A DNA stretch of 64,000 nucleotides from Gammaproteobacteria bacterium (GCA_016194635.1 JACQBC010000013.1:1-64000); one strand, 5' to 3'. Counted from the stretch's first letter, positions 30,876 to 41,463 are shown. A program made the numbers and translations. The notes: generated by a model not told the origin, from the sequence alone.

Positions 30876-33800
30876 TTACACCGCACCGCTCAGCACAACC
30901 TTGGGCAGGGCTATCCAGAAGGTACTGCCGACACCGGACTCGGATTCAACCCACATCCGGCCGCCCAGCACCTCCACCACCCGCTTGCTAATCGCCAGGC
31001 CCACACCGGCACCGTCGGTATGGGAATTGGCGCGTTGAAACAGTCCAAAAATTGTACTTTGATACTGTGGCTTGATTCCCTGACCATTGTCACGCACATA
31101 AATATCCAGTGTCGTGGCACGCCTAACACAGCCCAGCTCAATGCGTAGGGGCCGCGCCGCGTCACGGTATTTTAACGCGTTGTCGATCAAATTGGATAAC
31201 ACTCGCAGCATCCCCGATTCATCCGCCACAATCGTCGGCAGGCCCGATTGTACCTGAACGCTGGCGGGTAGCGAGCTAATCTGTGTCTGAAATTGTTCCA
31301 ACACCCGCGCCACCATGCGGTTGAGGTCCACGTCAATCATTTTTGCATTAACCCGGCCGGTACGCGACAAGACCAGCAGATCGTCTATGTGCTGTTTCAT
31401 CTGCGCCACCGCCTTGATGATTTCAGCCAGAGAATCTTGGGCGTGTTCCACATCGCCACGCACGATGTCCTTGCTCATCAATCCGGCAAACCCGCCGATG
31501 GTGATCAGCGGTGTTTTTAAATCGTGCGAGATGGTATAGATAAATTGTTCCATTTCTTCGTTACGCCTTTGCAACTCGCGCAATATTTGTTCACGCTCGG
31601 TCTCGGCACGTTTGCGGTCGCTGATGTCATGGGTCAAACCCAAGGCCGCGACGATCTTTCCGGTGGCATCACGCAGTGGCACGGCATGGGTTTCCAGGGT
31701 GCGGCGGGTATTGCGCAGGCCGATAACATCAAACTCCATGCTGCCGAACTCGCCACGGATCACCCGTTGTTGTAATTTAACAAACTCGGCGCGGTGTTCC
31801 GGTACCACGATTTGGGAAACATCCTCGCCGATCACCTGTTCACGCCGATCGACCTCGAGCATGTCCAACCCCGCCTGGTTCATCTCAACCAATTTACCAT
31901 TCGCGTCGATCAATTTAATACAGGCGGGTTCAGACTCAATAATCGTGCGCAACAGCGCTTCACTTTCGGCGAGTTTTGATTCGGCCTGCTTACGCTCTTC
32001 GATAACCACCCCGGAAGGTACTAGGTAAATCACCTCGCCCTGGGCGTTAAACAGCGGCCGCAAACTAAAATCACCCCACACGATGGCGCCGCCGGCAAGT
32101 TGTATCTGCACGTCATAACGCGATGCTTCACCGTGCCGCGCGCGGGCAATGGCCGCGCGTAATTGCGCTTGCGCGGCGGGGGAATGCGCCCACCAATAGG
32201 TTTGGTCAAACGGCTTGCCGAGTACGGCCTCGGGAGGAACCCCCGCCGCGTCAAGCGAAGGTTGGTTGGCCTCGATCAACACCCCGTCGGTGGTCATCAG
32301 CCCCATAAACATATTCGCCCCCAGACCATCGATAACCATCCGTAGCTTATGCTCGCTCTCACGCACGGCTGCTTCGGCGCGTTTGCGTGCGGTGATGTCT
32401 TGCACCGTGCCGACGGCTTCGATCACCCGCCCGTCCGCATCACGCTGGATCTTGCCCAGTGAGAACATGGTACGAACCTGGCCGTCGGGCCAGACCACGC
32501 GGTATTCGGCCTCGTAATCCACCGCTCCTGATTTAAGCGCACGCAGGAAGGCGTGGTTGTAACTGCCCGTAAGATCCTGCGGATGAATTACCGACACGAT
32601 CGCCTGGTAACTGAGCGGCACCGCACGCGGCAGCTTGAACAACTCATACATTTGATCCGACCAAGTAAACGTGCCGTTGGGCAGGTAATGCCAGTTTCCG
32701 ATCTGGGCGTTGCGCTGCGCCTCCTTCAGGCGTGCCTCGTTATTGCGCAAGGCCGCCTCAATGCGGCGGCGTTCAGTGATATCCTCGCCGATGCTGGTGA
32801 TGTTCTCCACCCGTCCAGCGGAATCACGAAACACGGTGTTATTCCAGGCGATCAAACGCCGCTCCCCGCCGCGGGTGACAATTTCGTTTTCGGAATGCAA
32901 CGGTAGTTTGCCCTGCTCAAGGGCCGCCAAAAACACCGATCGTTTGACGGTTTCACGGATATCCGCGGGCAAGAAAATCTCGAACCAATTACGTTGTTCC
33001 ACCTCGTGGCGTTGCCAACCGGTGAGTTTGAGTAGAAAATCGTTGCACAGGATAATATTGGCGTTGCGATCCAGCATCACGCCGATCAGCTCAATATTCT
33101 CCAGCACCGCGCGAAACCGCTGTTCGGATTGGGCCAGCGCATTGCGGTTGTTCACCGCCTCGATCACCACCGACGCCAAATGCCCGGCCTCGGTGATCAA
33201 TTGCTGTTCGTTAGGCGTCGGCCGGCGTGATGCACGGTAATACAGCGCGAAGGTTCCCAACACCTCGTGGTTCACCGAAACAATTGGTTGCGACCAACAG
33301 GCTTGGATCCCATAACGCGCGGCCAATTCGCGGTACATCAGCCCGCGTGGATCGGTTTGAAAATCCTCGATGACCACCAAACGCCGGTCGTACACCGCCG
33401 TACCGCAGGCCCCGGCACAGGGCCCGATGGCAAGGCCGTCAAGGGCTTGGTTGAGCGCCTCCGGCAAGTGCGGCGCGGCACCGTGACGCAAATGGATTGC
33501 GTCACGGTCAAGCAATAAGATCGACGCCACCGCCCCGGGGATTTGCAACTCCAGCAGCACCGCCAGGGTAGTCAACACCTCCGGCAACGGACGGCCCGCC
33601 ACCACTTGCTCCAGCACCTGGCTCTGCGCCCGCCGCATGGCCTCGGCCTGTTGACGCGCGGTGATATCCTCCAGCACGGTGATAAAATAATCCGGCGCGC
33701 CTTGGTCGTTGCGCATCAAGGTGGTGGTGAGGTGCGCCCAGATGAGGCTGCCGTCTTTACCAACATAACGTTTATCCTGGGAAAAATTTGCTATCGCGCC

Positions 33801-34418
33801 GCTCAATAAACTCTTAACGTTGATCAGACTGGCGTGCAGATCATCCGCGTAGGTAATGTCCTGAAAACCACGCGACAACAATTCCTCCCGGGTATAGCCC
33901 AGAAGATCGCATAGCCGTTGGTTGACGCGCACGAAACGGCCGTCCGGGGCCACGTGCGCGATACCAACCGCGGCTTGTTCAAAAGTGGCGCGAAAACGCG
34001 CCTCGGTCTCGCGCAAAGCGGCTTCGGCGCGCCGCCGTTCGTTCGATTCACGCAGCGCGCGTTTGACTACCGGGGCGAGTTTGTTGAGGTGTTGCTTGAG
34101 CACATAATCGGTCGCGCCGGCTTTGAGCGATTCGATCGCCACGTATTCACCCAAGGTGCCGGACAGCAAGATAAACGGTAAGGTACTGGAACACGCCCGC
34201 GCCAATTTCAAGGCGGAGATGCCGTCGAACCTTGGCAAGGTGTGATCAGAGAGAATGATTTCAAATTCACCGCGCGCCAACGCTGCCTCGAAATCCGCGC
34301 GGGTCTCCACGCGTTCGACCTGACAGCTCAAACCCTCGGCCGCCAACGCCGCCAACGCCAACTCCAGATCACGCGGGTTGTCTTCCAGCCACAACACTCG
34401 CAGCGGTGTTTCAGCCAT
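30876..34418 (-). CDS. Multi-PAS/GAF hybrid sensor histidine kinase with N-terminal receiver
   Basis: The 1180 residues contain, in order: a receiver (about 5-125; VLWLEDN, IILSDHTLPRFDG, with Gln in place of the usual Lys-Pro end: YVLKQH), PAS1 (140-265), GAF (270-430), four more PAS/PAC units (about 440-950), a HisKA domain (phospho-His in YTISHDLKTPL, about 975) and HATPase (NLIDNALKYRD, VRDNGQGI, GAGVGLAISKRVVE). No membrane segments are seen, so it should be cytosolic. The phytochrome-like H-box matches the Rcp1-type regulator downstream. The GAF region lacks an obvious bilin-binding pattern that I can verify. Confidence 0.93.
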   Translation of the reverse strand: MAETPLRVLWLEDNPRDLELALAALAAEGLSCQVERVETRADFEAALARGEFEIILSDHTLPRFDGISALKLARACSSTLPFILLSGTLGEYVAIESLKAGATDYVLKQHLNKLAPVVKRALRESNERRRAEAALRETEARFRATFEQAAVGIAHVAPDGRFVRVNQRLCDLLGYTREELLSRGFQDITYADDLHASLINVKSLLSGAIANFSQDKRYVGKDGSLIWAHLTTTLMRNDQGAPDYFITVLEDITARQQAEAMRRAQSQVLEQVVAGRPLPEVLTTLAVLLELQIPGAVASILLLDRDAIHLRHGAAPHLPEALNQALDGLAIGPCAGACGTAVYDRRLVVIEDFQTDPRGLMYRELAARYGIQACWSQPIVSVNHEVLGTFALYYRASRRPTPNEQQLITEAGHLASVVIEAVNNRNALAQSEQRFRAVLENIELIGVMLDRNANIILCNDFLLKLTGWQRHEVEQRNWFEIFLPADIRETVKRSVFLAALEQGKLPLHSENEIVTRGGERRLIAWNNTVFRDSAGRVENITSIGEDITERRRIEAALRNNEARLKEAQRNAQIGNWHYLPNGTFTWSDQMYELFKLPRAVPLSYQAIVSVIHPQDLTGSYNHAFLRALKSGAVDYEAEYRVVWPDGQVRTMFSLGKIQRDADGRVIEAVGTVQDITARKRAEAAVRESEHKLRMVIDGLGANMFMGLMTTDGVLIEANQPSLDAAGVPPEAVLGKPFDQTYWWAHSPAAQAQLRAAIARARHGEASRYDVQIQLAGGAIVWGDFSLRPLFNAQGEVIYLVPSGVVIEERKQAESKLAESEALLRTIIESEPACIKLIDANGKLVEMNQAGLDMLEVDRREQVIGEDVSQIVVPEHRAEFVKLQQRVIRGEFGSMEFDVIGLRNTRRTLETHAVPLRDATGKIVAALGLTHDISDRKRAETEREQILRELQRRNEEMEQFIYTISHDLKTPLITIGGFAGLMSKDIVRGDVEHAQDSLAEIIKAVAQMKQHIDDLLVLSRTGRVNAKMIDVDLNRMVARVLEQFQTQISSLPASVQVQSGLPTIVADESGMLRVLSNLIDNALKYRDAARPLRIELGCVRRATTLDIYVRDNGQGIKPQYQSTIFGLFQRANSHTDGAGVGLAISKRVVEVLGGRMWVESESGVGSTFWIALPKVVLSGAV

Positions 34419-34432
34419 GGTCGCACAGCACG

Positions 34433-34577
34433 CGTTTCGCCCTCGGGCGGGGGTTCATTGATCAAGGCCCAAAATAAACCCAGCCCCTTGACCGCGCTGA
34501 CAAAATCATGGCAATCCAAGGGTTTGACCACATAGGCATTGGTGTCCCCTTCGTAGTGGCGCTGAGAGCAGGTTGTA
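34433..34577 (-). pseudogene. C-terminal remnant of a second Rcp1-like response regulator
   Basis: Between the GGDEF-EAL stop (34581) and the kinase start (34418) the minus strand reads GDTNAYVVKPLDCHDFVSAV, then GLGLFWALINEPPP. That is the last third of an Rcp1-type receiver, including its conserved Lys-Pro. The part with the acidic pocket and phosphoacceptor Asp is absent, and the frame begins directly after the EAL stop. A deletion or insertion event removed the 5' two thirds. Confidence 0.8.
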
Positions 34578-34580
34578 TAT

Positions 34581-37130
34581 TCACTTTGAATCGAATCGTG
34601 GCAGCGGTTTACCAAAGTAATAGCCTTGAGCGTAGTCCACGCCGTAGTCACGCAAGCGCGCCAGGATCAACTCGTCCTCAACGAATTCCGCGATAGTTTG
34701 TTTGCCCAAGGCATGGGCCACTTGGTGCATGGACTGCACAATCGCCTGGTCCACCGGATCGCTCACCAGGTCTTTCACAAAGCTGCCATCGATCTTCAGA
34801 TAACTTACCGGTAGGTTTTTAAGATAGCCGTAGGAACTAAAACCCGAGCCGAAGTCGTCCAACGCCACTTCAATACCCAGCGATATGAGTTGTTTAACAA
34901 ATTCCTGCGCACTGGCCATCTGCCCGATGGCGGCGGTCTCGGTGAGTTCAAACATTAACGTACTGGGATCAAGCTGACGCGATTTACACGCCCGGCTTAG
35001 AAAGGGTAAGAAGCCGCTGTCATCAAACACCTTGGCGGATAGATTGATCGCCAAGCTGATGCGGTTACCCGCGGCATGCTGCCGCGCCAATTCGGCAATC
35101 GCTTGTTCCACCACCCAACGGTCGATGGCGTGCATTAAACCAAACCGCTCGGCCGCCGGCAAAAACATCCCCGGCGTGGTCAGCCTGCCGTCGTCTTCCA
35201 ATAAACGTACCAGCACCTCGTAATGCGTGATCGCGCCATCACGGATCCGCACGATGGGTTGATAATGCAGAACAAACAGGTCCTCCTCCAGGGCGCGGTT
35301 GATTTTACGGGTCCAACTCACGTCCGATACCATGCTGGCCAGCTGTTGATCCTCGGGGTTGTACAAATGCACTTGATTGCGGCCGCGGGATTTTGCCAGG
35401 GTGCAGGCCAGATCGGCGCGCGATAAAGCGTCGCTGGCGGTGGGGATTTGTTTATCGATCAACACCGCGCCGACACTAACCCGGATGTCGAAGATCCGTT
35501 CTTGATGAACAAAGGTAAATCCCCGAAACTGTTTTTGAAATGATTTAGCGACGTTGAGCAATTCTTCCGGATTCATGTTGGCGAGTAACACGGTGAATTC
35601 ATCGCCGCCAAAGCGCGCCAAGACGTCGCCTTCGCGCATCCGCTCCGATAATAAATGGGCGACGTCGAGCAATAATTTATCACCGCTGGAATGGCCCAAG
35701 GTGTCATTAACGTATTTGAAATTATCCAGGTCGATATATAACAGCCCGGCGGCGTGGTCGTTGCGGGCAATCACCGCAATGCTGCGCGCCAATTCGATCT
35801 CGAAATAATGGCGGTTGTATAGCCCGGTCAAGGCGTCGTGTTCCGCCAGGTGTTCAAGCTGCTGCTCATAACGTTTTTGTTCGGTGACATCGCGCGCCAT
35901 GGCGATGGCCCCGATCACCTCCCACTGGGCATCAAGCCGCGGTTGCAGATTGACACTGACATTGCGCCACGCGCCGTTGGCCAGCACCTGCACGCTGGTA
36001 TGGCCGATCACCTCGCGCCCACGGAACACTTCGCACAACACCTGCCACTCTTCGGCACGGTATTCGGGGTGTATAACATCAAGATAATTCCGGCTCAACG
36101 CCGGTGCGTCACCGTGCAAGGATTTAAATGCCTTGTTCATATATAACAAGTTGCCCTGGGTGTCGAGGGTAAAGATCAGATCGTGGGCATTGTTGAAAAA
36201 ATCGATGAACTGCATTTCACTATGACGCAAGGCCGCCTGGATACGCGTCAACTCGCTGCTGTCCAACACCATACCTAATACACCGATGATTTCTCCCGCG
36301 CTATTGAGCAGCGGTAAAAAGTTGACCCGCAACCGGTGACGGGTTTCCTCGGCTCCGTTTAAGTCTAACTCCAGATGTTGGATGCGCTCTCCCGACACCC
36401 GCAGGTAATCCAGCGCGCGGCTAAAGCGCCGTTCCGACTCAGGATGCAAACAGGCGGAGAATAACGCCAACCCATCCGTCACCCACTGGCGTGCGCTATA
36501 CCCCGCCAGCTCGTGATTGGCGAAGCCAGCGCGCGCATCGAAATACCACATACAAATAAAATCGGTGGTGACTTGAAATATATCCGCCAATAGTTCTGGG
36601 GCAAGTTCGAATAGTTGCTGCATACGTAGTATCTCGGTTATATCGCGTGCAACCGCGCGCATGCCAATCACCCGCTGGTCGTTATCGAATAACGGTTGGT
36701 AATTTAATAGGTAATGGAAGTGTTGCGCGTTGTGTTTACCGGTGAGCACCACCGGTAGGTTGTAAACCGGTTGACCCGCCGCCTTGATGTGCTGGGTCGC
36801 CATGCGCATACGATCAATCGATTGGGGACAAAATACATGTTTGTAAAACGCTTTACCCCCAGCACACCACTCTTCAATGCTATAACCCCCGAGGGGTTGT
36901 AACATTTCCAAGCCTTGGCCGTTGAAATAATATTCCCAGACTGGGGCTACGTATTCCGAACGGCTAGAGACTAACGTAGACGCGGGGCGTTTTGACCGCG
37001 GTCTTACTGCCTTATCTTCCACAGCATTCCCCAAGGGATGGTCTCGTCCGTGTTTTAGATTAGGTGGGTGACGCACAGCGATTGGCAACCACCAGGATCT
37101 GGTGTAAGCGTGTGGAGGAATATAGCGCAA
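34581..37130 (-). CDS. PAS-PAS-PAS-GGDEF-EAL c-di-GMP signalling protein
   Basis: The domains are three PAS units (about 60-170, 175-300, 300-420), GGDEF (about 435-595) and EAL (about 605-845). The cyclase motif RFGGDEFTVLL is intact. In the phosphodiesterase domain the first motif reads EVLVR rather than EALVR. The other catalytic blocks (INLSAKVFDD, MFELTETAAI, ALDDFGSGFSS, LKIDGSFVKD) are kept, so both activities are possible. The frame starts at a TTG (37130) with no good ribosome site; the true start may lie up to about 45 codons further in. It diverges from the HD-GYP gene, and the response-regulator remnant starts right after its stop. Confidence 0.9.
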   Translation of the reverse strand: MRYIPPHAYTRSWWLPIAVRHPPNLKHGRDHPLGNAVEDKAVRPRSKRPASTLVSSRSEYVAPVWEYYFNGQGLEMLQPLGGYSIEEWCAGGKAFYKHVFCPQSIDRMRMATQHIKAAGQPVYNLPVVLTGKHNAQHFHYLLNYQPLFDNDQRVIGMRAVARDITEILRMQQLFELAPELLADIFQVTTDFICMWYFDARAGFANHELAGYSARQWVTDGLALFSACLHPESERRFSRALDYLRVSGERIQHLELDLNGAEETRHRLRVNFLPLLNSAGEIIGVLGMVLDSSELTRIQAALRHSEMQFIDFFNNAHDLIFTLDTQGNLLYMNKAFKSLHGDAPALSRNYLDVIHPEYRAEEWQVLCEVFRGREVIGHTSVQVLANGAWRNVSVNLQPRLDAQWEVIGAIAMARDVTEQKRYEQQLEHLAEHDALTGLYNRHYFEIELARSIAVIARNDHAAGLLYIDLDNFKYVNDTLGHSSGDKLLLDVAHLLSERMREGDVLARFGGDEFTVLLANMNPEELLNVAKSFQKQFRGFTFVHQERIFDIRVSVGAVLIDKQIPTASDALSRADLACTLAKSRGRNQVHLYNPEDQQLASMVSDVSWTRKINRALEEDLFVLHYQPIVRIRDGAITHYEVLVRLLEDDGRLTTPGMFLPAAERFGLMHAIDRWVVEQAIAELARQHAAGNRISLAINLSAKVFDDSGFLPFLSRACKSRQLDPSTLMFELTETAAIGQMASAQEFVKQLISLGIEVALDDFGSGFSSYGYLKNLPVSYLKIDGSFVKDLVSDPVDQAIVQSMHQVAHALGKQTIAEFVEDELILARLRDYGVDYAQGYYFGKPLPRFDSK

Positions 37131-37218
37131 ATTTCAGGCTAAAAACACCGAAATTCACTGTGATAAATCACCTAGAATTAAAAACACCGGCTTCTGTGTT
37201 AATACCTTAGGAATAATC

Positions 37219-38415
37219 ATGCCTTGTGTCCAGAGGTGGAATTCACATGTAATTCAACCATACTTAAGATCGCAACCTACCGTCCGTATGCATACTTACC
37301 ACGACAGCCTGCAATCGCTTAACCAGAACATCCCGTTGCGCGAGAAATTGATCCATATCCACCGCGCCGTGATGTTACATCTGGAGTTTGTAGCACGCAT
37401 CGCGATTGCCTTGTACGATCCAAAAACCACCGTGCTCAAATCCTATTTGCACAGCGGCGGCGAACCTGACGATGCCGCGCAGTACCAATCCCACTTACAA
37501 GACGCACCGTCACTGGCGGCGATCCTACGCGAAGGCCGTCCACGGGTGATCAATAATCTATTGACATTTGAAGACGGGAAAACCGCGCAGCTGCAGCGTA
37601 TCGGTCGGCAGGGATACGCCGCCAGTTATACCCTGCCGATGTTTTCCAACGGGGTGTTTTTTGGCTTTATATTTTTTAATTCGCACCAATGCGATGTGTT
37701 TACCGAATCAGTGCTTAATCAATTGGATATCTTCGGTCACATGATTTCACTTATGGTAGTTAATGAATTGTCGAATATGCGCAGCCTCTTGGGGGCCATC
37801 AGCACCGTGCCCCAGCCCCACAAAACATCCGACCCTGAAACCGGCAGTCATTGGGATCGCATGTCGCGTTATTCGCGGCTGATTGCCTTAACCCTGGCGC
37901 CGCGTTATCAACTCAACGACAACTACGTCGATCATATTTTCATGTACTCGCCCTTACATGATATCGGCGAGATCGGTATCCCGGATCATATCCTGCTCAA
38001 ACCCGCCACCTTGACCGATCAGGAATTACTGGTGATGCGTTCGCACACCGAACGCGGCCGGGTGATGATCGATGATTTACTCGCGAGTTTTGGCTTGGAT
38101 GCCTTGCAACACGTCAATATCCTGCGCAATATCGCCGAGTTTCATCACGAAGCCATCAATGGGCGTGGTTATCCGCGCGGGCTCAAGGGCAAGGAGATCC
38201 CGCTGGAGGCGCGGATCGTGGCCGTGGCCGACGTGTTCGACGCCCTAACCTCGCGCCGTTCATACAAGGACGCCTGGACCAACGATGATGCCTTTGCCAC
38301 CTTGCAGCGCCTGGCCGGCGAGAAGCTTGATAATGAGTGTGTCAGCGCGTTAATGACCAACCGCAAAGAAATTGACGCCATCCAAACCCGTTATAAAGAA
38401 GCCGTGCTTGGTTAA
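37219..38415 (+). CDS. GAF-HD-GYP c-di-GMP phosphodiesterase
   Basis: Residues about 35-195 form a GAF-like sensor (RAVMLHLEFVARIAIALYDP). Residues about 215-385 form the HD-GYP hydrolase: SPLHDIGEIGIPDHILLKP with the HD pair, RSHTERG, EFHHEAINGRGYPRGLKG with GYP, and VADVFDALTSRRSYK. HD-GYP enzymes cleave c-di-GMP to pGpG or GMP. AGGA lies seven bases before the ATG at 37219; a second Met (MHTYHDS, 37288) is possible. Opposed in activity and divergent from the GGDEF-EAL gene. Confidence 0.93.
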   Translation: MPCVQRWNSHVIQPYLRSQPTVRMHTYHDSLQSLNQNIPLREKLIHIHRAVMLHLEFVARIAIALYDPKTTVLKSYLHSGGEPDDAAQYQSHLQDAPSLAAILREGRPRVINNLLTFEDGKTAQLQRIGRQGYAASYTLPMFSNGVFFGFIFFNSHQCDVFTESVLNQLDIFGHMISLMVVNELSNMRSLLGAISTVPQPHKTSDPETGSHWDRMSRYSRLIALTLAPRYQLNDNYVDHIFMYSPLHDIGEIGIPDHILLKPATLTDQELLVMRSHTERGRVMIDDLLASFGLDALQHVNILRNIAEFHHEAINGRGYPRGLKGKEIPLEARIVAVADVFDALTSRRSYKDAWTNDDAFATLQRLAGEKLDNECVSALMTNRKEIDAIQTRYKEAVLG

Positions 38416-38501
38416 GTCTAGGAACTCTGACCGGCAACACCTAAGAACCGGGGTTTTAAGTCAATACCCCCAATATTATCGAGTTCTATACCCGTCAACC
38501 T

Positions 38502-38528
38502 TTAAGTAATTGCTCAGAATTCCGATAC
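38502..38528 (+). promoter_or_regulatory. Candidate flagellar sigma28 promoter for the chemoreceptor
   Basis: TTAAGTAA (38502-38509) and TCCGATAC (38521-38528) are separated by 11 bases, close to the FliA pattern TAAAGTTT-N11-GCCGATAA (five of eight and six of eight matches). It lies about 70 bases before the chemoreceptor start, a place where sigma28 promoters are common. Confidence 0.4.
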
Positions 38529-38596
38529 ACCCTTAATGCCGGATGCCTATGCCGTAATACTGTTGTACACCACCCCTTTTTGATTGAGGAATGACT

Positions 38597-40255
38597 ATGA
38601 GTATCCCCATTTTGACCAGTATTCGCGGTCGCTTGATTATATTGGTGGCTCTGTTTGGAGTGTGCCTGGCCGGATTGAGTGTGTTCGCTATCAGCCGTCT
38701 GGGGTTTATCGATACCAATTTTACCGAATACCATTCCGCCGCGGTCGCCAGCGAAATGCAAATCCTGATGATCAGCCGCGACATGAACTACGTCTCACGC
38801 CTCACCCGCAGCATCATGCTGGGCGATGATTACAGCAAGAATATGCAGAAGCTGGATGAAAACATCGCCAATATATATAAGAGTTATGAATCGGTTAAAA
38901 CTACCGCCGGCCGCATGCGCGACCAGGCAAAGGCACAGGCCCTGGCCAAGGCCCTGGAGACCTCTTTGCAAGACACCCGCGCGTTCTTAGAAGACGGCCG
39001 CGCCCGTATGCTGGCCCTGGAAAAGGTGGATCGCAGCCCGGAGATATTGCAACAAACTTGGAAAGGTTACCATCAAGCGGCCACCCCTTTGGCCAATACT
39101 GCGCGCGATACCTTTAAAGTCGTGACCGATCTGGTTCAGAACATCATGAACAGCAATCACACCGAGACCAGCGGCGGCATTGGCGCTTCACAAAAAATCC
39201 TGATCACCATGACGGTCGCCGTATTCGTATTGGCGTTGTTACTCGCCTTCTGGATAACCCGCTCTATCCTTGGTCCCATTGACCGGTTACACGGTGCAAT
39301 CGCCGGCATTGAACAAGACTCCGATTTACGGCGGCGGGTTGAACTTGATAGCCAGGACGAACTGGGGGCCACCGCCGCGGCGGTGGACAAGATGTTGGAG
39401 AAATTCCACAGCATTATTAAACAAGTGATGTCCGCCACCCAGGAAGTCAACCGTTCCACCGACAGCGTCACCTCGATTACCACCGAAACCGCTAACGGTG
39501 TGCGGCAACAACAGTCTGAAATTGAGCAAGTCGCTACGGCTATGAATGAGATGTCCGCCACCGTGCAAGAAGTGGCGAAAAACGCCCTCAGCGCCGCCGA
39601 GGCCGCCAACAACGCCGATCATGAAACCCAACAGGGCCAATCGGTGGTCAACTCTACGATCGCGTCGATCAATGACCTGGCGCAAGAAGTCGAACGCACC
39701 ACCGAGGTGATTAACAAGCTCGGCCAAGACAGCGAGTCAATCGGCAAGGTATTGGATGTGATCCGCGGCATCGCCGAACAAACCAATTTATTGGCCTTGA
39801 ATGCCGCGATTGAGGCGGCACGCGCCGGTGAACAGGGCCGCGGTTTCGCCGTGGTCGCCGATGAAGTACGTACCCTCGCCAGCCGCACGCAAAACTCCAC
39901 CAAGGAGATTCAAGACATGATTACTCGCCTGCAACAAGGCGCGCGCGAAGCGGTGGCGGTGATGGAAAGCGGCCGTGGCCGCGCCCGTGAAAGTGTTGAA
40001 CGCGCCGGCGCGGCGGGTAAATCGCTGCAAATTATCGCCAAATCGGTCGCGGCCATCACCGAGATGAATGCGCAGATCGCCAGCGCGGCGGAAGAACAAA
40101 GCACGGTATCGGAAGATATCAACCACAAAGTAAACCGGATCAATGACATTGCCGAGCAATCGGTAAGCGCCACGCAAAAAGTCGCGGCGGCGACCCGTCA
40201 ATTGGGCCAGCTCTCCGAAAGCCTGCAATCCATGGTGCAACAATTCCGCGCATGA
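38597..40255 (+). CDS. Methyl-accepting chemotaxis protein
   Basis: The topology is TM1 ([20 protein letters not shown]), a four-helix-bundle-type periplasmic sensor (about 35-190), TM2 ([20 protein letters not shown]), HAMP (about 215-270) and the signalling domain. The hairpin tip is intact: [20 protein letters not shown] then [19 protein letters not shown] ends at 38590, leaving no space before the ATG at 38591 but six bases before the ATG at 38597, so the latter is chosen. No C-terminal CheR pentapeptide is seen. Ligand unknown. Confidence 0.95.
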   Translation: MSIPILTSIRGRLIILVALFGVCLAGLSVFAISRLGFIDTNFTEYHSAAVASEMQILMISRDMNYVSRLTRSIMLGDDYSKNMQKLDENIANIYKSYESVKTTAGRMRDQAKAQALAKALETSLQDTRAFLEDGRARMLALEKVDRSPEILQQTWKGYHQAATPLANTARDTFKVVTDLVQNIMNSNHTETSGGIGASQKILITMTVAVFVLALLLAFWITRSILGPIDRLHGAIAGIEQDSDLRRRVELDSQDELGATAAAVDKMLEKFHSIIKQVMSATQEVNRSTDSVTSITTETANGVRQQQSEIEQVATAMNEMSATVQEVAKNALSAAEAANNADHETQQGQSVVNSTIASINDLAQEVERTTEVINKLGQDSESIGKVLDVIRGIAEQTNLLALNAAIEAARAGEQGRGFAVVADEVRTLASRTQNSTKEIQDMITRLQQGAREAVAVMESGRGRARESVERAGAAGKSLQIIAKSVAAITEMNAQIASAAEEQSTVSEDINHKVNRINDIAEQSVSATQKVAAATRQLGQLSESLQSMVQQFRA

Positions 40256-40272
40256 GTGTATGCACCACTAAT

Positions 40273-40300
40273 AACAAACCCCGCCGTAGCGGGGTTTGTT
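40273..40300. terminator. Bidirectional hairpin terminator
   Basis: A 12-bp stem AACAAACCCCGC/GCGGGGTTTGTT with a four-base loop (CGTA) lies between the convergent chemoreceptor and DsrE-like genes. T-rich sequence on each strand comes from the stem base. Confidence 0.8.
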
Positions 40301-40329
40301 GTGTATAACGTTGCGTGCGATTGCCTATT

Positions 40330-40908
40330 TTAAGGTGTAAGCAGCACATACCCTTGTTTGGCGAAATCCACCACCGCCGCCACACCGGCCGGCACTTCGT
40401 GTACGCCCTCGATCACATCGGTGGTTTTCCAACCATTCGCCCGCATGGTGTTTTGACACAGGTAGACAGAAATCCCGTGCGCCACCAAATCGCGAACCAT
40501 GGCGCCGCTAGGATTGCCCAAGGTCGTGCCCGTGGCCGCGTTGTAAGCGGCGTCGGTCAACAACCACTTGCCGCCCTTACCGTGTCCAACCACTTTGATG
40601 TCGTAATCCTTGCCCAACACCATGCCGTACATATCTTCGTAATTGTGGTACAGGTTATTGACGTTAACCAGCTGCTGTGAAACACCCGCTTTATTGGTGT
40701 CGGCGCTGGACGCATTGATCACCACGCGTACATTTTCCCGGTATTTAATACAGGTGGTGATGTTGCTGGTGCCCGAGCCGAACTCCGCATCGATGCTCGC
40801 TATTGTGGCGGGGGGACAAGCCGCGTCATTACCGGCGGCATTCGCGTAGGTATTAACACCCATCGTTGCAGCCACACACACCAGTGAAACAAACATGTAA
40901 CGTTTCAT
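40330..40908 (-). CDS. Secreted DsrE/DsrF-like protein
   Basis: The 192 residues start with a signal peptide (YMFVSLVCVAATMGVNTYANA). The DsrE-like fold is seen in VRVVINASSADTNKAG, LNHLYHNY-like VNNLYHNYEDMYG, IKVVGHGKGGKWLL and the Cys-containing HGISVYLCQNTMRANGW. Periplasmic DsrE-family proteins are thought to handle sulfur species. GAGGAG precedes the ATG. Confidence 0.85.
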   Translation of the reverse strand: MKRYMFVSLVCVAATMGVNTYANAAGNDAACPPATIASIDAEFGSGTSNITTCIKYRENVRVVINASSADTNKAGVSQQLVNVNNLYHNYEDMYGMVLGKDYDIKVVGHGKGGKWLLTDAAYNAATGTTLGNPSGAMVRDLVAHGISVYLCQNTMRANGWKTTDVIEGVHEVPAGVAAVVDFAKQGYVLLTP

Positions 40909-41463
40909 ATGTTCTCCTCATAAGTTTTAATCAATATTTAAGGTTGATATACAATCGATCGTGCAAGGAATGAAAATCCCAGATTCTCGCAGAGAGCTTC
41001 GTACACGTAGTACTTATACAAGGTTTGGAGTAAATAATTCAATCTCTAAAAGAGGAATAATTGTGATTTTGCGATCTGGACAGGATTCTTTATACTTACA
41101 CATCTGCATTAAATTGCATACTTCATGCCCAAAACGAGTCTGGCAGGTAAATAGATTTATCCACCCGCCGTCCAGGACAGATGTGTTTGTTTATAAAATT
41201 TCACTGCTGACATTTCATGTTTGAAAGCGAAGGCATCCGCCGTAAAATAGCTATTATTCGTCGGGTAATTGCCGTGTAAAAACACCGGGCCAACCGGTGT
41301 AATGTAAAGCGCGCTACTCGTCTTTAAGTACCCCGCAAATAAAATTTTGGCAATATCTGTAAATATTGGCAATAATCGTTCCAACGAGCGTTTTGCAGCT
41401 TTATCAGGATGTAAGCGAACGGCCGCCTATTACGGTAAATTACGAACGGTCGTCTATATAACT
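40909..41463. other. AT-rich intergenic region at the left border of the cassette array
   Basis: This 555-bp stretch holds the DsrE-gene promoter region and the left end of the cassette array. A 75-residue TTG-started minus-strand frame at 41157-41384 is conceivable but has no recognisable features. Near its right end GAACGGCCGCC and GAACGGTCGTC occur as direct, not inverted, repeats. No integrase gene or attI can be recognised. Confidence 0.5.

Noticed and set aside
41157-41384. A 75-codon minus-strand frame left of the cassette array
   Set aside because: It starts with TTG, has no ribosome site and no recognisable motif; it cannot be supported, though a degraded gene is possible.
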